From Streptomyces sp. NBC_01275 (GTDB lineage: Bacteria; Actinomycetota; Actinomycetes; Streptomycetales; Streptomycetaceae), in the NCBI RefSeq assembly GCF_026340655.1, contig NZ_JAPEOZ010000001.1:2108001-2172000 (forward strand): DNA of 64,000 bases, written 5' to 3'. A model generated the notes under the pieces. It did no database searches. It had not been told where the DNA came from and saw only the letters and a list, made by a program, of their open reading frames with translations. A program made the translations under genes and the position numbers. The first letter of the stretch is position 1, and each line of letters opens with the position of its first letter. Shown one piece after another: positions 25,822 to 35,201 of this stretch.

Positions 25822-26940
25822 ATGACAGACGCACTCAAGCGCCTCTCCGAGGAAGGCGTCGCGATCTGGCTGGACGACCTGTCGCGCAAGCGGATCACGT
25901 CCGGCAACCTCGCCGAGCTGATCGACCAGCAGCACGTCGTGGGCGTCACCACCAACCCGTCGATCTTCCAGAAGGCGATCAGCGGCGGCGACGGCTACGA
26001 GCAGCAGGTCACCGACCTCGCCGCCCGTAAGGTCACCGTCGACGAGGCCATCCGCATGATCACGACGGCGGACGTCCGGGACGCCGCCGACATCCTGCGC
26101 CCGGTCTACGACGCCACCGGCGGCCAGGACGGCCGGGTGTCGATCGAGGTCGACCCGCGCCTGGCGCACGAGACGACGGCGACGATCGCCGAGGCCAAGC
26201 AGCTGGCCTGGCTGGTCGACCGCCCCAACACGCTGATCAAGATCCCGGCCACCAAGGCGGGTCTGCCGGCGATCACCGAGGTCATCGGCAACGGCATCAG
26301 CGTCAACGTCACGCTGATCTTCTCGCTGGAGCGCTACCGCGAGGTCATGGAGGCCTACCTGGCGGGTCTGGAGAAGGCGCAGGCCAAGGGCCTGGACCTG
26401 TCCCTGATCCACTCGGTGGCGTCCTTCTTCGTGTCCCGCGTGGACACCGAGATCGACAAGCGCCTCGACGCGCTGGGCACCACCGAGGCCAAGGCGGCGC
26501 GCGGCAAGGCCGCCCTCGCCAACGCCCGGCTGGCCTACCAGGCGTACGAGGAAGTGTTCTCGAACGGCCGCTGGGCCGCACTGGAGAGCGCGGGCGCGAA
26601 CAAGCAGCGTCCGCTGTGGGCCTCCACCGGCGTGAAGGACCCGGCGTACAAGGACACCCTGTACGTCGACGACCTGGTGGCGCCGAACACGGTGAACACC
26701 ATGCCGGAGGCGACCCTGGCCGCCACCGAGGACCACGGGCAGATCACCGGCAACACCATCGCCGGCACCTACGAGCAGGCCCGCGCCGACCTCGACGCCG
26801 TGGAGAAGCTCGGGATCTCCTACGACGACGTGGTCCAGCTGCTCGAGGACGAGGGCGTCGAGAAGTTCGCGGCCTCCTGGAACGACCTGCTCAAGTCGAC
26901 CGAGGCGGAGCTGGAGCGCCTCGCCCCCTCGGAGGGCTGA
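25822..26940 (+). CDS. tal: Transaldolase
   Basis: 372 residues, the longer actinobacterial TalB-like form. It exchanges dihydroxyacetone units between sedoheptulose 7-phosphate and glyceraldehyde 3-phosphate. The Schiff-base lysine is Lys140 in [25 protein letters not shown] near residue 41 and [19 protein letters not shown] are family motifs. ATG at 25822 is preceded by GTAGGAG. It begins 34 bp after tkt, and its last codons supply the ribosome-binding site for zwf. Confidence 0.95.
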   Translation: MTDALKRLSEEGVAIWLDDLSRKRITSGNLAELIDQQHVVGVTTNPSIFQKAISGGDGYEQQVTDLAARKVTVDEAIRMITTADVRDAADILRPVYDATGGQDGRVSIEVDPRLAHETTATIAEAKQLAWLVDRPNTLIKIPATKAGLPAITEVIGNGISVNVTLIFSLERYREVMEAYLAGLEKAQAKGLDLSLIHSVASFFVSRVDTEIDKRLDALGTTEAKAARGKAALANARLAYQAYEEVFSNGRWAALESAGANKQRPLWASTGVKDPAYKDTLYVDDLVAPNTVNTMPEATLAATEDHGQITGNTIAGTYEQARADLDAVEKLGISYDDVVQLLEDEGVEKFAASWNDLLKSTEAELERLAPSEG

Positions 26941-26944
26941 TCAC

Positions 26945-28483
26945 TTGTCGCCTTTCACCGGTGCCGGAGCGAATCCGCTCCGTGACCCCGCCGACCGACG
27001 GCTCCCGCGTATCGCGGGGCCGTCGGGCCTGGTCATCTTCGGCGTCACGGGCGATTTGTCCCGTAAGAAGCTCATGCCCGCCGTGTACGACCTCGCCAAC
27101 CGGGGTCTGCTGCCGCCGGGCTTCTCCCTGGTCGGGTTCGCCCGCCGCGAGTGGCAGCACGAGGACTTCGCACAGGAGGTCCACGACGCCGTCAAGGAGC
27201 ACGCCCGCACGCCCTTCCGCGAGGAGGTCTGGCAGCAGCTCATCCAGGGCATGCGCTTCGTGCAGGGCACGTTCGACGACGACGACGCCTTCGAGCGCCT
27301 GCGCGCCACGATCGAGGAGCTCGACAAGGCGCAGGGCACGGGCGGCAACTTCGCCTTCTACCTGTCCGTGCCGCCGCGCTCCTTCCCGGTCGTCATCCAA
27401 CAGCTGAAGAAGCACGGGCTGGCCGACCAGAAGAACGGCTCCTGGCGGCGCGCGGTCATCGAGAAGCCCTTCGGTCACAACCTGAAGTCGGCGGAGGACC
27501 TGAACAAGGTCGTCCACGAGGTCTTCGGCTCGGACCAGGTCTTCCGCATCGACCACTACCTGGGCAAGGAGACCGTCCAGAACATCCTGGCGCTGCGCTT
27601 CGCCAACACCATGTTCGAGCCGATCTGGAACCGGTCCTTCGTGGACCATGTGCAGATCACGATGGCCGAGGACATCGGCATCGGCGGCCGCGCGGGGTAC
27701 TACGACGGCATCGGCGCCGCCCGAGACGTCATCCAGAACCACCTGCTCCAGCTGATGGCCCTCACGGCCATGGAGGAGCCCGCCTCCTTCGACGCGGACG
27801 CGCTGGCCGCGGAGAAGACCAAGGTGCTCGGCGCCGTCCGGCTGCCGAAGGACCTGGGCCGCGACACCGTGCGCGGCCAGTACGCGGCCGGGTGGCAGGG
27901 CGGCGAGAAGGCCGTCGGCTACCTCGAGGAAGAAGGCATCGACCCCAAGTCGAAGACCGACACCTACGCGGCGATCAAGGTGGGCGTCGACAACCGCCGC
28001 TGGGCGGGCGTCCCGTTCTATCTGCGCACCGGCAAGCGGCTCGGCCGCCGCGTCACCGAGATCGCGGTCGTCTTCCAGCGGGCCCCGCACTCCCCCTTCG
28101 ACTCCACGGCCACCGAGGAGCTCGGCGCGAACGCGATCGTCATCCGCGTCCAGCCCGACGAGGGCATCACCGTCCGCTTCGGCTCCAAGGTGCCCGGCAC
28201 CTCCATGGAGATCCGGGACGTGTCCATGGACTTCGCCTACGGCGAGTCGTTCACGGAGTCCTCGCCCGAGGCGTACGAGCGGCTGATCCTGGACGTGCTG
28301 CTCGGCGACTCCAACCTCTTCCCCCGCACGGAGGAGGTCGAGCTGTCCTGGAAGATCCTCGACCCGATCGAGCAGTACTGGGACAAGCACGGCAAGCCCG
28401 CGCAGTACCCGTCGGGCACGTGGGGGCCCGTCGAGGCCGACGAAATGCTCGAGCGAGACGGACGGAGCTGGCGCCGGCCATGA
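26945..28483 (+). CDS. zwf: Glucose-6-phosphate 1-dehydrogenase
   Basis: 512 residues. It oxidises glucose 6-phosphate to 6-phosphogluconolactone with NADP. The nucleotide-binding motif is IFGVTGDLSRKKLMPA (about 31-46), and the active-site signature is RIDHYLGKE with its His and Lys. EKPFGHNL and YYDGIGAARDVIQNHLLQL are also typical. The start is a rare TTG at 26945, supported by GGAGGG located eight bases upstream inside the end of tal. The stop overlaps opcA as ATGA. Confidence 0.95.
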   Translation: MSPFTGAGANPLRDPADRRLPRIAGPSGLVIFGVTGDLSRKKLMPAVYDLANRGLLPPGFSLVGFARREWQHEDFAQEVHDAVKEHARTPFREEVWQQLIQGMRFVQGTFDDDDAFERLRATIEELDKAQGTGGNFAFYLSVPPRSFPVVIQQLKKHGLADQKNGSWRRAVIEKPFGHNLKSAEDLNKVVHEVFGSDQVFRIDHYLGKETVQNILALRFANTMFEPIWNRSFVDHVQITMAEDIGIGGRAGYYDGIGAARDVIQNHLLQLMALTAMEEPASFDADALAAEKTKVLGAVRLPKDLGRDTVRGQYAAGWQGGEKAVGYLEEEGIDPKSKTDTYAAIKVGVDNRRWAGVPFYLRTGKRLGRRVTEIAVVFQRAPHSPFDSTATEELGANAIVIRVQPDEGITVRFGSKVPGTSMEIRDVSMDFAYGESFTESSPEAYERLILDVLLGDSNLFPRTEEVELSWKILDPIEQYWDKHGKPAQYPSGTWGPVEADEMLERDGRSWRRP

Positions 28484-29661
28484 AGACAGACCTCACGGAC
28501 ACCACTGCCAGCAAGATCAACAAGGCGTTGGTGCAGGGCCGCCGTGCGATAGGCACGCCCGCCGTCGGCATGGTGCTCACCCTCGTCGTCGTCACGGACG
28601 AGGAGAACGCCTACGACGCCCTGAAGGCCGCAAACGACGCGTCGCGCGAGCACCCCTCGCGCACGCTCGTGGTGATCAAGCGCGTCTCGCGCTCCCCCCG
28701 GGGCCGCACCCAGTCCCGCCTCGACGCCGAGGTGCGGCTGGGCGCGGACGCGGGCAGCGGCGAGACGGTGATCCTCCGGCTGTACGGCGAGGTGTCCGAC
28801 CACGCCCAGTCCGTCGTGCTGCCGCTGCTGCTGCCGGACGCGCCGGTGGTGGTCTGGTGGTCGGTGGACGCCCCGCGCGACCCGGCGGGCGACCCGCTGG
28901 GCGCCCTGGGCCAGCGCCGGGTCACCGACAGCTACGCGGCGGAGAAGCCGGTCCACGAACTGCGGGCCCGCGCCGAGAGCTACGAACCGGGCGACACCGA
29001 CCTCGCATGGGCCCGGATCACCCCGTGGCGTTCGATGCTGGCCGCCGCCCTCGACCAGGTCAGCTCGGAGATCGTCTCCGCCGAGGTGGCGGGCGAGGAG
29101 TCCAACCCGAGCGTCGAGCTGCTCGCCATGTGGCTGGCCGACCGGCTCCATGTGCACGTCCGGCGGGCGATCTCCGCCGGTCCGGGTCTGACCCAGGTGC
29201 GGATGGAGACCACCGGCGGCCCGATCACGCTGCACCGGTCGGACGGCGCGATGGCCACGCTGGCCCTGCCGGGCCAGCCGGACCGGGCGGTGGCGCTCAA
29301 GCGTCGCGAGACGTCCGAGCTGCTCGCGGAGGAGCTGCGCAGGCTCGACCCGGACGACACGTTCGCGTCCGCGCTGCGGTTCGGCGTGGACCGGCTGGGC
29401 GGGATCGCCTCGGCCGCGGAGCGGGTCGAGGCGGCGGCCGGTCAGCCGACGCCCGCCCTTCCGGTCCGCACGGTGCCGGAGCCCGAGACTGCGTCTGCGT
29501 CTGCATCTGTGTCTGAGGGTGCGTCTGTGTCTGCGGACGAGACGCCCGCAGGCAAGGCGTCCGCGTCGGCTCCGTCGGCCGCCGCCGGGTCGGACCGCTC
29601 CGACGCCGACCGGCCGACGCCGGCGCAGATGCCCCCGGTCAGGAAAGCGGATCAGCAGTGA
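28480..29661 (+). CDS. opcA: OpcA, glucose-6-phosphate dehydrogenase assembly protein
   Basis: 393 residues. OpcA activates or assembles G6PDH in cyanobacteria and Actinobacteria. Core features are NEENAYDALKAANDASREHP-like text near residue 45, VVVWWSVDAP, and ITPWRSMLAAALDQ. ATG at 28480 overlaps the zwf stop as ATGA. About 75 C-terminal residues beyond the conserved core are low complexity, rich in Ser, Ala, Glu and Pro. They are encoded partly by a 6-bp repeat at about 29491-29538. The GTG of pgl overlaps its stop as GTGA. Confidence 0.93.
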   Translation: MKTDLTDTTASKINKALVQGRRAIGTPAVGMVLTLVVVTDEENAYDALKAANDASREHPSRTLVVIKRVSRSPRGRTQSRLDAEVRLGADAGSGETVILRLYGEVSDHAQSVVLPLLLPDAPVVVWWSVDAPRDPAGDPLGALGQRRVTDSYAAEKPVHELRARAESYEPGDTDLAWARITPWRSMLAAALDQVSSEIVSAEVAGEESNPSVELLAMWLADRLHVHVRRAISAGPGLTQVRMETTGGPITLHRSDGAMATLALPGQPDRAVALKRRETSELLAEELRRLDPDDTFASALRFGVDRLGGIASAAERVEAAAGQPTPALPVRTVPEPETASASASVSEGASVSADETPAGKASASAPSAAAGSDRSDADRPTPAQMPPVRKADQQ

Positions 29662-30440
29662 GCACTCCCCAACTGGTCGTGCACCGCGACAAGGAGCTGA
29701 TGGCGCAGGCCGCCGCGGCCCGCCTCATCACGAAGATCGTGGACGCGCAGGCCTCCCGGGGCCATGCGTCCGTGGTCCTCACCGGCGGCCGCAACGGCAA
29801 CGGCCTGCTGGCCGCCCTGGCGGCCGCGCCCGCCCGGGACGCCGTCGACTGGGCCCGGCTCGACCTGTGGTGGGGCGACGAGCGCTTCCTGCCGGAGGGC
29901 GATCCGGAGCGCAATGTCACGCAGGCCCGCGAGGCCCTGCTGGACTCCGTGCCCGTGGACCCCAAGCGCGTGCACGCCATGCCCGCGTCCGACGGTCCGT
30001 ACGGCGCCGACGTGGAGGCGGCCGCGGAGGCGTACGCCGAGGAGCTGGCCCTCGCGGCCGGCCCCGAGAACCATGGCTCCGTGCCCACCTTCGACGTCCT
30101 GATGCTGGGCGTCGGCCCGGACACCCATGTGGCCTCGCTCTTCCCGGAGCTGCCGGCCGTGCGGGAGACCGAGCGCACGGTGGTCGGCGTCCACGGCGCG
30201 CCCAAGCCTCCGCCGACCCGGGTCACCCTCACGCTTCCGGCGATCCGGGCGGCCCGTGAGGTGTGGCTGCTGGCGGCCGGCGAGGACAAGGCGCAGGCCG
30301 CGGCGATCGCCCTGTCCGGCGCGGGCGAGATCCAGGCCCCGGCGGCGGGCGCCCGCGGTCGCGCCCGCACGCTGTGGCTCCTGGACACGGCGGCGGCCTC
30401 CCAGCTCCCCAGGGCGCTGTACCCGCCGGCCTCTCCCTGA
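29658..30440 (+). CDS. pgl: 6-phosphogluconolactonase
   Basis: 260 residues, DevB/Pgl type. It hydrolyses 6-phosphogluconolactone, the next step after Zwf. Visible motifs are SVVLTGGRNGNGLLAAL, DLWWGDERFLPEGDPERN and VLMLGVGPDTHVASLFP (the lactonase/isomerase-type signatures). VTLTLPAIRAAREVWLLAAG near the C-terminus is also typical. The GTG at 29658 overlaps opcA. It is the last gene of the operon, followed by a hairpin terminator whose right arm is the coding end of the opposing gene. Confidence 0.95.
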   Translation: MSTPQLVVHRDKELMAQAAAARLITKIVDAQASRGHASVVLTGGRNGNGLLAALAAAPARDAVDWARLDLWWGDERFLPEGDPERNVTQAREALLDSVPVDPKRVHAMPASDGPYGADVEAAAEAYAEELALAAGPENHGSVPTFDVLMLGVGPDTHVASLFPELPAVRETERTVVGVHGAPKPPPTRVTLTLPAIRAAREVWLLAAGEDKAQAAAIALSGAGEIQAPAAGARGRARTLWLLDTAAASQLPRALYPPASP

Positions 30441-30456
30441 CGCCCTGAGCCCCGCA

Positions 30457-30491
30457 CAGAACCCGTACGGTCAACCGCCGTACGGGTTCTG
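30457..30491. terminator. Terminator shared with the coding end of the opposing gene
   Basis: A perfect 14-bp stem (30457-30470 with 30478-30491, 7-base loop). The stop codon of the minus-strand membrane-protein gene (30471-30473) lies in the loop, and its last codons (NPYGG) form the right arm. It lies 17 bp after the pgl stop. Confidence 0.85.
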
Positions 30492-31385
30492 CCCGTTGTG
30501 GGGGCTGTTCGAGCCGTAGGTGTGCGGACCGTAGGGGTTGTACGGCCCGTAGGGGTTCTGCGGCGGCGGGGCGTACGGCGGGTAGGGCGGGCCCTGCTGG
30601 AACGGGTTGCCCTGCGGAACCGGACCGCCCTGCGTGGGGACGGGCGGCAGGGTCGCCGGGTGGGCGGTGAGCCGGATGCCGTACCGCCGCTTGAGGCGGC
30701 GCATCTCCAGCAGGGAGATCGCCGTGACCGTGACCGGTGCGCCCAGGATGAAGACGACGCCCATCGTGAGGCTCAGGCCGTGCAGGTCGCCCGTGACGAG
30801 GTCGGGGACGGCCATCAGCCAGGTCGTCACCGTGGCGAGCAGCGGGGGCAGACAGCGGTGCACGGCGGCGGTGCCGAAGAAGTTCCCGGTGAGCTTGAAG
30901 GCGCCCGCCAGCACGAAGAGGACCATCCAGAGCCCCACGAAGCCGACCAGGAGCGTGGAGAGCATCCCGAACGCGCCGGACAGCCTCAGAAGCAGCACGG
31001 TCGCGAAGACCGAGCCGACGAGAAGCAGCAGCAGTTTCAGCGAGTTGACGAGCGGCGCCTTCAGCTGCCGCACGGTGCCGGTGCGCCGCCAGACGAAGAG
31101 CATCGCGGCGACGGTCAGCGGGGTGAGGAAGAACAGGACGACGGAGGCGGTCGCCGCGTTGCCCAGGACCTCGTCGAAGTCGAACCCGCCCTCGACGTAG
31201 GTGTAGACGCCGAGAGCGGCGAACGCCCCGGCGATGACCCGGACGCGCTTGAGCGTCTCCACCGTCGGGTCGAGCGCTTCCGGTATCCACGTGGGGTGGA
31301 ACACCGCGCGCGCCACGTGATGGGGTTTCAGAAAGGAGCGGGCGGTCAGCGTGCCGCCGGTCCAACTCCTGTGTGCACTGCTCAC
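30471..31385 (-). CDS. Multi-pass membrane protein with Pro/Tyr/Asn/Gly-rich tail
   Basis: 304 residues. Six or so hydrophobic segments lie between about 50 and 235 (for example VIAGAFAALGVYTYV, VVLFFLTPLTVAAMLFVW, LLLLLVGSVFATVLLLRL). A 60-residue cytosolic-looking tail follows, rich in Pro, Tyr, Asn and Gly (NPYGPYNPYGP repeats). The N-terminus FLKPHHVARAVFHPTWIPE resembles a Yip1/DUF-type conserved Streptomyces family, but I cannot assign a function. The GTG at 31383-31385 has GGGGGAG six bases upstream. It converges on pgl. Confidence 0.8.
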   Translation of the reverse strand: MSSAHRSWTGGTLTARSFLKPHHVARAVFHPTWIPEALDPTVETLKRVRVIAGAFAALGVYTYVEGGFDFDEVLGNAATASVVLFFLTPLTVAAMLFVWRRTGTVRQLKAPLVNSLKLLLLLVGSVFATVLLLRLSGAFGMLSTLLVGFVGLWMVLFVLAGAFKLTGNFFGTAAVHRCLPPLLATVTTWLMAVPDLVTGDLHGLSLTMGVVFILGAPVTVTAISLLEMRRLKRRYGIRLTAHPATLPPVPTQGGPVPQGNPFQQGPPYPPYAPPPQNPYGPYNPYGPHTYGSNSPHNGQNPYGG

Positions 31386-31545
31386 CTTGGGCTCCCCCGA
31401 GCGGTCGGGCTCATGATCGCCGGGGAGTCTACGGGAAGCGGACGGCGACGCGCCGCCCGCTTCCGGCATCCGATGGCCACCTGTTACCGGCTCGGCCGGC
31501 TTGCGGTCGCCGACCGGGACGGTCGACCGGGGCTGTCGGCTGGGG

Positions 31546-33195
31546 CTACCGGCCGCGCAGCTCCCGGTACTTGGCGACCAGGGCCTTGGTGGAGGCATCC
31601 AGGCCGGGCACGTCCGCGCCTTCGGTGAGGGCGGGTTCGACGCGCTTGGCGAGGACCTTGCCCAGTTCCACGCCCCACTGGTCGAAGGAGTCGATGTTCC
31701 AGACCGCGCCCTGGACGAACACCTTGTGCTCGTAGAGGGCGATGAGCTGGCCGAGGACCGACGGGGTCAGCTCGCGCGCCAGGATCGTGGTCGTGGGGTG
31801 GTCGCCCTTGAACGTCTTGTGCGGCACCAACTCCTCTGCCACGCCCTCCGCGCGCACCTCGTCCGGCGTCTTGCCGAAGGCCAGCGCCTGGGTCTGGGCG
31901 AAGAAGTTGGCCATCAACAGGTCGTGCTGCGCCTTGAGTTCGTCGCTCAGCTCGGCGACCGGCTCGGCGAAGCCGATGAAGTCGGCCGGGATCAGCTTCG
32001 TGCCCTGGTGGATCAACTGGTAGTAGGCGTGCTGGCCGTTGGTGCCCGGGGTGCCCCAGACGATCGGGCCGGTCTGCCAGTCGACCTCCCGCCCGTCCCG
32101 GCCGACGTACTTGCCGTTGGACTCCATGTCCAACTGCTGGAGGTAGGCGGCGAACTTGGACAGGTAGTGGCTGTAGGGCAGCACCGCGTGCGACTGGGCG
32201 TCGTGGAAGTTGCCGTACCAGATGCCCAGCAGGCCGAGCAGCAGCGGGACGTTGGACTCGGCGGGCGCGGTGCGGAAGTGCTCGTCGACGAGGTGGAAGC
32301 CGTCGAGCATCTCGCGGAAGCGGTCCGGGCCGACGGCGATCATCAGCGACAGGCCGATCGCGGAGTCGTAGGAGTAGCGGCCGCCGACCCAGTCCCAGAA
32401 CTCGAACATGTTGGCCGTGTCGATGCCGAAGTCGGCGACCTTCTCGGCGTTGGTCGACAGTGCCACGAAGTGCTTGGCCACGGCCGTGTCGTCGCTGAGC
32501 GCGTCCAGCAGCCAGGTGCGGGCCGAGGTGGCGTTGGTGATCGTCTCGATGGTGGTGAACGTCTTGGAGGCGATGACGAACAGCGTCTCGGCCGGGTCGA
32601 GGTCCCGGGTCGCCTCGTGCAGGTCGGCGCCGTCGACGTTGGACACGAAGCGGACCGTGAGGTCGCGGTCGGTGTAGCTGCGCAGCACCTCGTAGGCCAT
32701 GGCCGGGCCGAGGTCGGAGCCGCCGATGCCGATGTTGACCACGGTGCGGATGCGTCGGCCGGTGTGGCCGGTCCAGGCGCCGGAGCGGACGCGGCCGGCG
32801 AAGTCGGCCATCTTGTCGAGGACGGCGTGGACGGCCGGGACCACGTTCTCCCCGTCGACCTCGATCACCGCGTCGCGCGGGGCGCGCAGGGCCGTGTGCA
32901 GGACGGCGCGGTCCTCGGTGGTGTTGATCTTCTCGCCGCGGAACATGGCGTCCCGCAGGCCGAACACGTCGGTGGCCGCGGCCAGCTCGCGCAGGAGCCG
33001 CAGCGTCTCGTCGTTGACGAGGTGCTTGGAGTAGTCGATGTGCAGGTCGCCGACCTGCAGGGTGTACCCGCTGCCGCGCCCGGGGTCGGCGGCGAACAGC
33101 TCTCGCAGCCGCATCTCGCCGAGTTCCTCGTGGTGCTTGGCCAGAGCGGTCCACTCGGGCGTCTGGTTGAGCCTCGTACGGCCGTCTGCGTTCAT
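31546..33195 (-). CDS. pgi: Glucose-6-phosphate isomerase
   Basis: 549 residues. It interconverts glucose 6-phosphate and fructose 6-phosphate, linking glycolysis with the pentose-phosphate operon next door. Family signatures are [38 protein letters not shown] and [16 protein letters not shown]. The catalytic Glu is in [18 protein letters not shown], which also carries the active-site His. ATG at 33193-33195 was chosen over an upstream open frame, because [14 protein letters not shown] is the usual start region. Upstream lie an AT-rich palindrome and a purine-rich tandem repeat. Confidence 0.95.
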   Translation of the reverse strand: MNADGRTRLNQTPEWTALAKHHEELGEMRLRELFAADPGRGSGYTLQVGDLHIDYSKHLVNDETLRLLRELAAATDVFGLRDAMFRGEKINTTEDRAVLHTALRAPRDAVIEVDGENVVPAVHAVLDKMADFAGRVRSGAWTGHTGRRIRTVVNIGIGGSDLGPAMAYEVLRSYTDRDLTVRFVSNVDGADLHEATRDLDPAETLFVIASKTFTTIETITNATSARTWLLDALSDDTAVAKHFVALSTNAEKVADFGIDTANMFEFWDWVGGRYSYDSAIGLSLMIAVGPDRFREMLDGFHLVDEHFRTAPAESNVPLLLGLLGIWYGNFHDAQSHAVLPYSHYLSKFAAYLQQLDMESNGKYVGRDGREVDWQTGPIVWGTPGTNGQHAYYQLIHQGTKLIPADFIGFAEPVAELSDELKAQHDLLMANFFAQTQALAFGKTPDEVRAEGVAEELVPHKTFKGDHPTTTILARELTPSVLGQLIALYEHKVFVQGAVWNIDSFDQWGVELGKVLAKRVEPALTEGADVPGLDASTKALVAKYRELRGR

Positions 33196-33262
33196 GTCGG
33201 ACTTCAGCCTTCTTTCGTGCCTGTCCCAGCTACGTACCTTGCCCCGCTGCCGCTCCCAACCT

Positions 33263-33274
33263 AATTGATCAATT
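33263..33274. promoter_or_regulatory. 12-bp AT-rich palindrome upstream of pgi
   Basis: AATTGATCAATT is a perfect palindrome 68 bp before the pgi start, conspicuous in such GC-rich DNA. It is a reasonable operator candidate. A TAGGTT box lies next to it on the minus strand. Confidence 0.4.
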
Positions 33275-33323
33275 GAGCGGCGGCGCACCTACAGGTACGT
33301 CCGGCTGACGCGTTGGTGTCAGC

Positions 33324-33403
33324 ACGGCGAGAAGACAGCACAGTGAAGAGGCAGCACGGTGAAGAGGCAGCACAGTGAGGAGACAGGACGGCGAGAAGAC
33401 AGC
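33324..33403. repeat. 16-bp purine-rich tandem repeat, 5 copies
   Basis: Five adjoining 16-base units (33324, 33340, 33356, 33372, 33388) follow the pattern ACGGTGAAGAGGCAGC with 1-5 changes. Two more degenerate units may follow up to about 33435. The plus strand is strongly purine-biased. It lies between the RbpA-paralogue stop and the pgi promoter. Confidence 0.85.
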
Positions 33404-33491
33404 CCGGAGAGAGACGGGGCAGGGAAGGAGATGCCGGAGAAAGGCATCAGGTCCGGCGGACATCTCTCGATATCCGGCCGGACCCCGGTTC

Positions 33492-33827
33492 CTAGATCTC
33501 GCCCCGCAGTTTGGCGAGCGCCTCGGCGAGGATCGCCTCGCCGTCCGCGTCGCTGCGTCGCTCCCGCACATAGGCGAGGTGCGTCTTGTAGGGCTCGGTG
33601 CGCGGCGGGTCCGGGGGGTTGTCCCGGTCCTGCCCGGCGGGAAAGCCGCAGCGCGGGCAGTCCCAGGTCTCGGGAACCTGCGCGTCGCTGGCGAAGCTGG
33701 GCACCGTCTCGTGTCCGTTGGAGCACCAGAAGGAGATGCGCAGACGCGGCGCGGACTCGCCCCGCTCGGCCTCGCCCATCGGCCCCGCCCCGACCCGGCT
33801 TCCTCGGATCGCGTTGCCACTTGCCAC
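33492..33827 (-). CDS. RbpA-family RNA polymerase-binding protein (paralogue)
   Basis: 111 residues. It matches RbpA, an actinobacterial factor that binds RNA polymerase and the housekeeping sigma factor. The N-terminal basic tail is followed by a zinc-ribbon-like core with Cys35, His39, Cys57 and Cys60 (FWCSNGHE and WDCPRCG). The C-terminal sigma-interaction helix region is KTHLAYVRERRSDADGEAIL. The core is shorter and more divergent than classic RbpA (no long AVEYACEKGHRFE segment), so it is probably the second paralogue. The GTG at 33825-33827 has GGGAG nine bases upstream. It is a single gene. Confidence 0.88.
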   Translation of the reverse strand: MASGNAIRGSRVGAGPMGEAERGESAPRLRISFWCSNGHETVPSFASDAQVPETWDCPRCGFPAGQDRDNPPDPPRTEPYKTHLAYVRERRSDADGEAILAEALAKLRGEI

Positions 33828-33954
33828 GGTCGTAACTCCCTGCGTAATGGTGCCGCAAAGCGAGTCGGCGTTTCGCTTCGCTGCGAGCGCCTCAGTCTAC
33901 GTAAGGCCCAACGCGCGTCCAGTGATGGGAGTTACAGCCCCCGCACCTAGACGC

Positions 33955-34004
33955 AAGCCCCATGATAGGCCGCGCTCAGCTGCGCGTACCGAACATGGGG
34001 CCTT
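33955..34004 (-). terminator. Hairpin downstream of secG
   Basis: CCCCATG at 33958-33964 pairs with CATGGGG at 33994-34000, and GCGC pairs form an inner stem. AAG/CTT extends the base past a bulge. It starts 35 bp after the secG stop and probably ends the pgk-tpiA-secG transcript. Confidence 0.55.
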
Positions 34005-34038
34005 ACGTGCGGAATGTGCGTTGCCTGTGCGAGTCTGA

Positions 34039-34275
34039 TCAGCTGTTCGTCTTCATCACGATGCCGAGGACGATGATGCACGCGAACCACAGGAAACCGA
34101 TCACCACGGTGATGCGGTCGAGGTTGCGCTCGGCGACCGAGGAGCCGCCGACGGACGACTGCATGCCGCCACCGAACATGTCGGAGAGGCCGCCGCCCTT
34201 TCCCTTGTGCATCAGCACCAGCAGCATCAGCAGCAGGCTGAAGACGATCAGGGCGATCGAGAACCCCAAAACCAC
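34039..34275 (-). CDS. secG: Preprotein translocase subunit SecG
   Basis: 78 residues, two transmembrane helices (about 2-23 and 55-74). The loop between them carries MHKGKGGGLSDMFGGGMQSS, diagnostic of SecG, the small SecYEG subunit that aids protein export. The start is GTG at 34273-34275, giving VVLGFSIALIVF. GAGGAAG lies about ten bases upstream. It follows tpiA by 143 bp and is probably co-transcribed. SecG next to tpiA is the usual actinobacterial arrangement. Confidence 0.95.
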   Translation of the reverse strand: MVLGFSIALIVFSLLLMLLVLMHKGKGGGLSDMFGGGMQSSVGGSSVAERNLDRITVVIGFLWFACIIVLGIVMKTNS

Positions 34276-34418
34276 GGCTGGACCAACTTCCTCGGATACG
34301 GATTTACGACGATGACGATAGGGACAACCACGACGGGGGCACGGCGTGACCGCCATGCCCCCGCAAGGGTACGACGGATCGCCGCCAGGGCATACTCACA
34401 GCCCGGCTCTCCGCCGGA

Positions 34419-35195
<777 letters not shown>

Positions 35196-35201
35196 GCGGG
35201 G

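Noticed and set aside
33828..34038. A tRNA or small RNA between the RbpA paralogue and secG
   Set aside because: I looked for a cloverleaf and a T-loop sequence and found none. The only fold is the terminator-like hairpin at 33955-34004.
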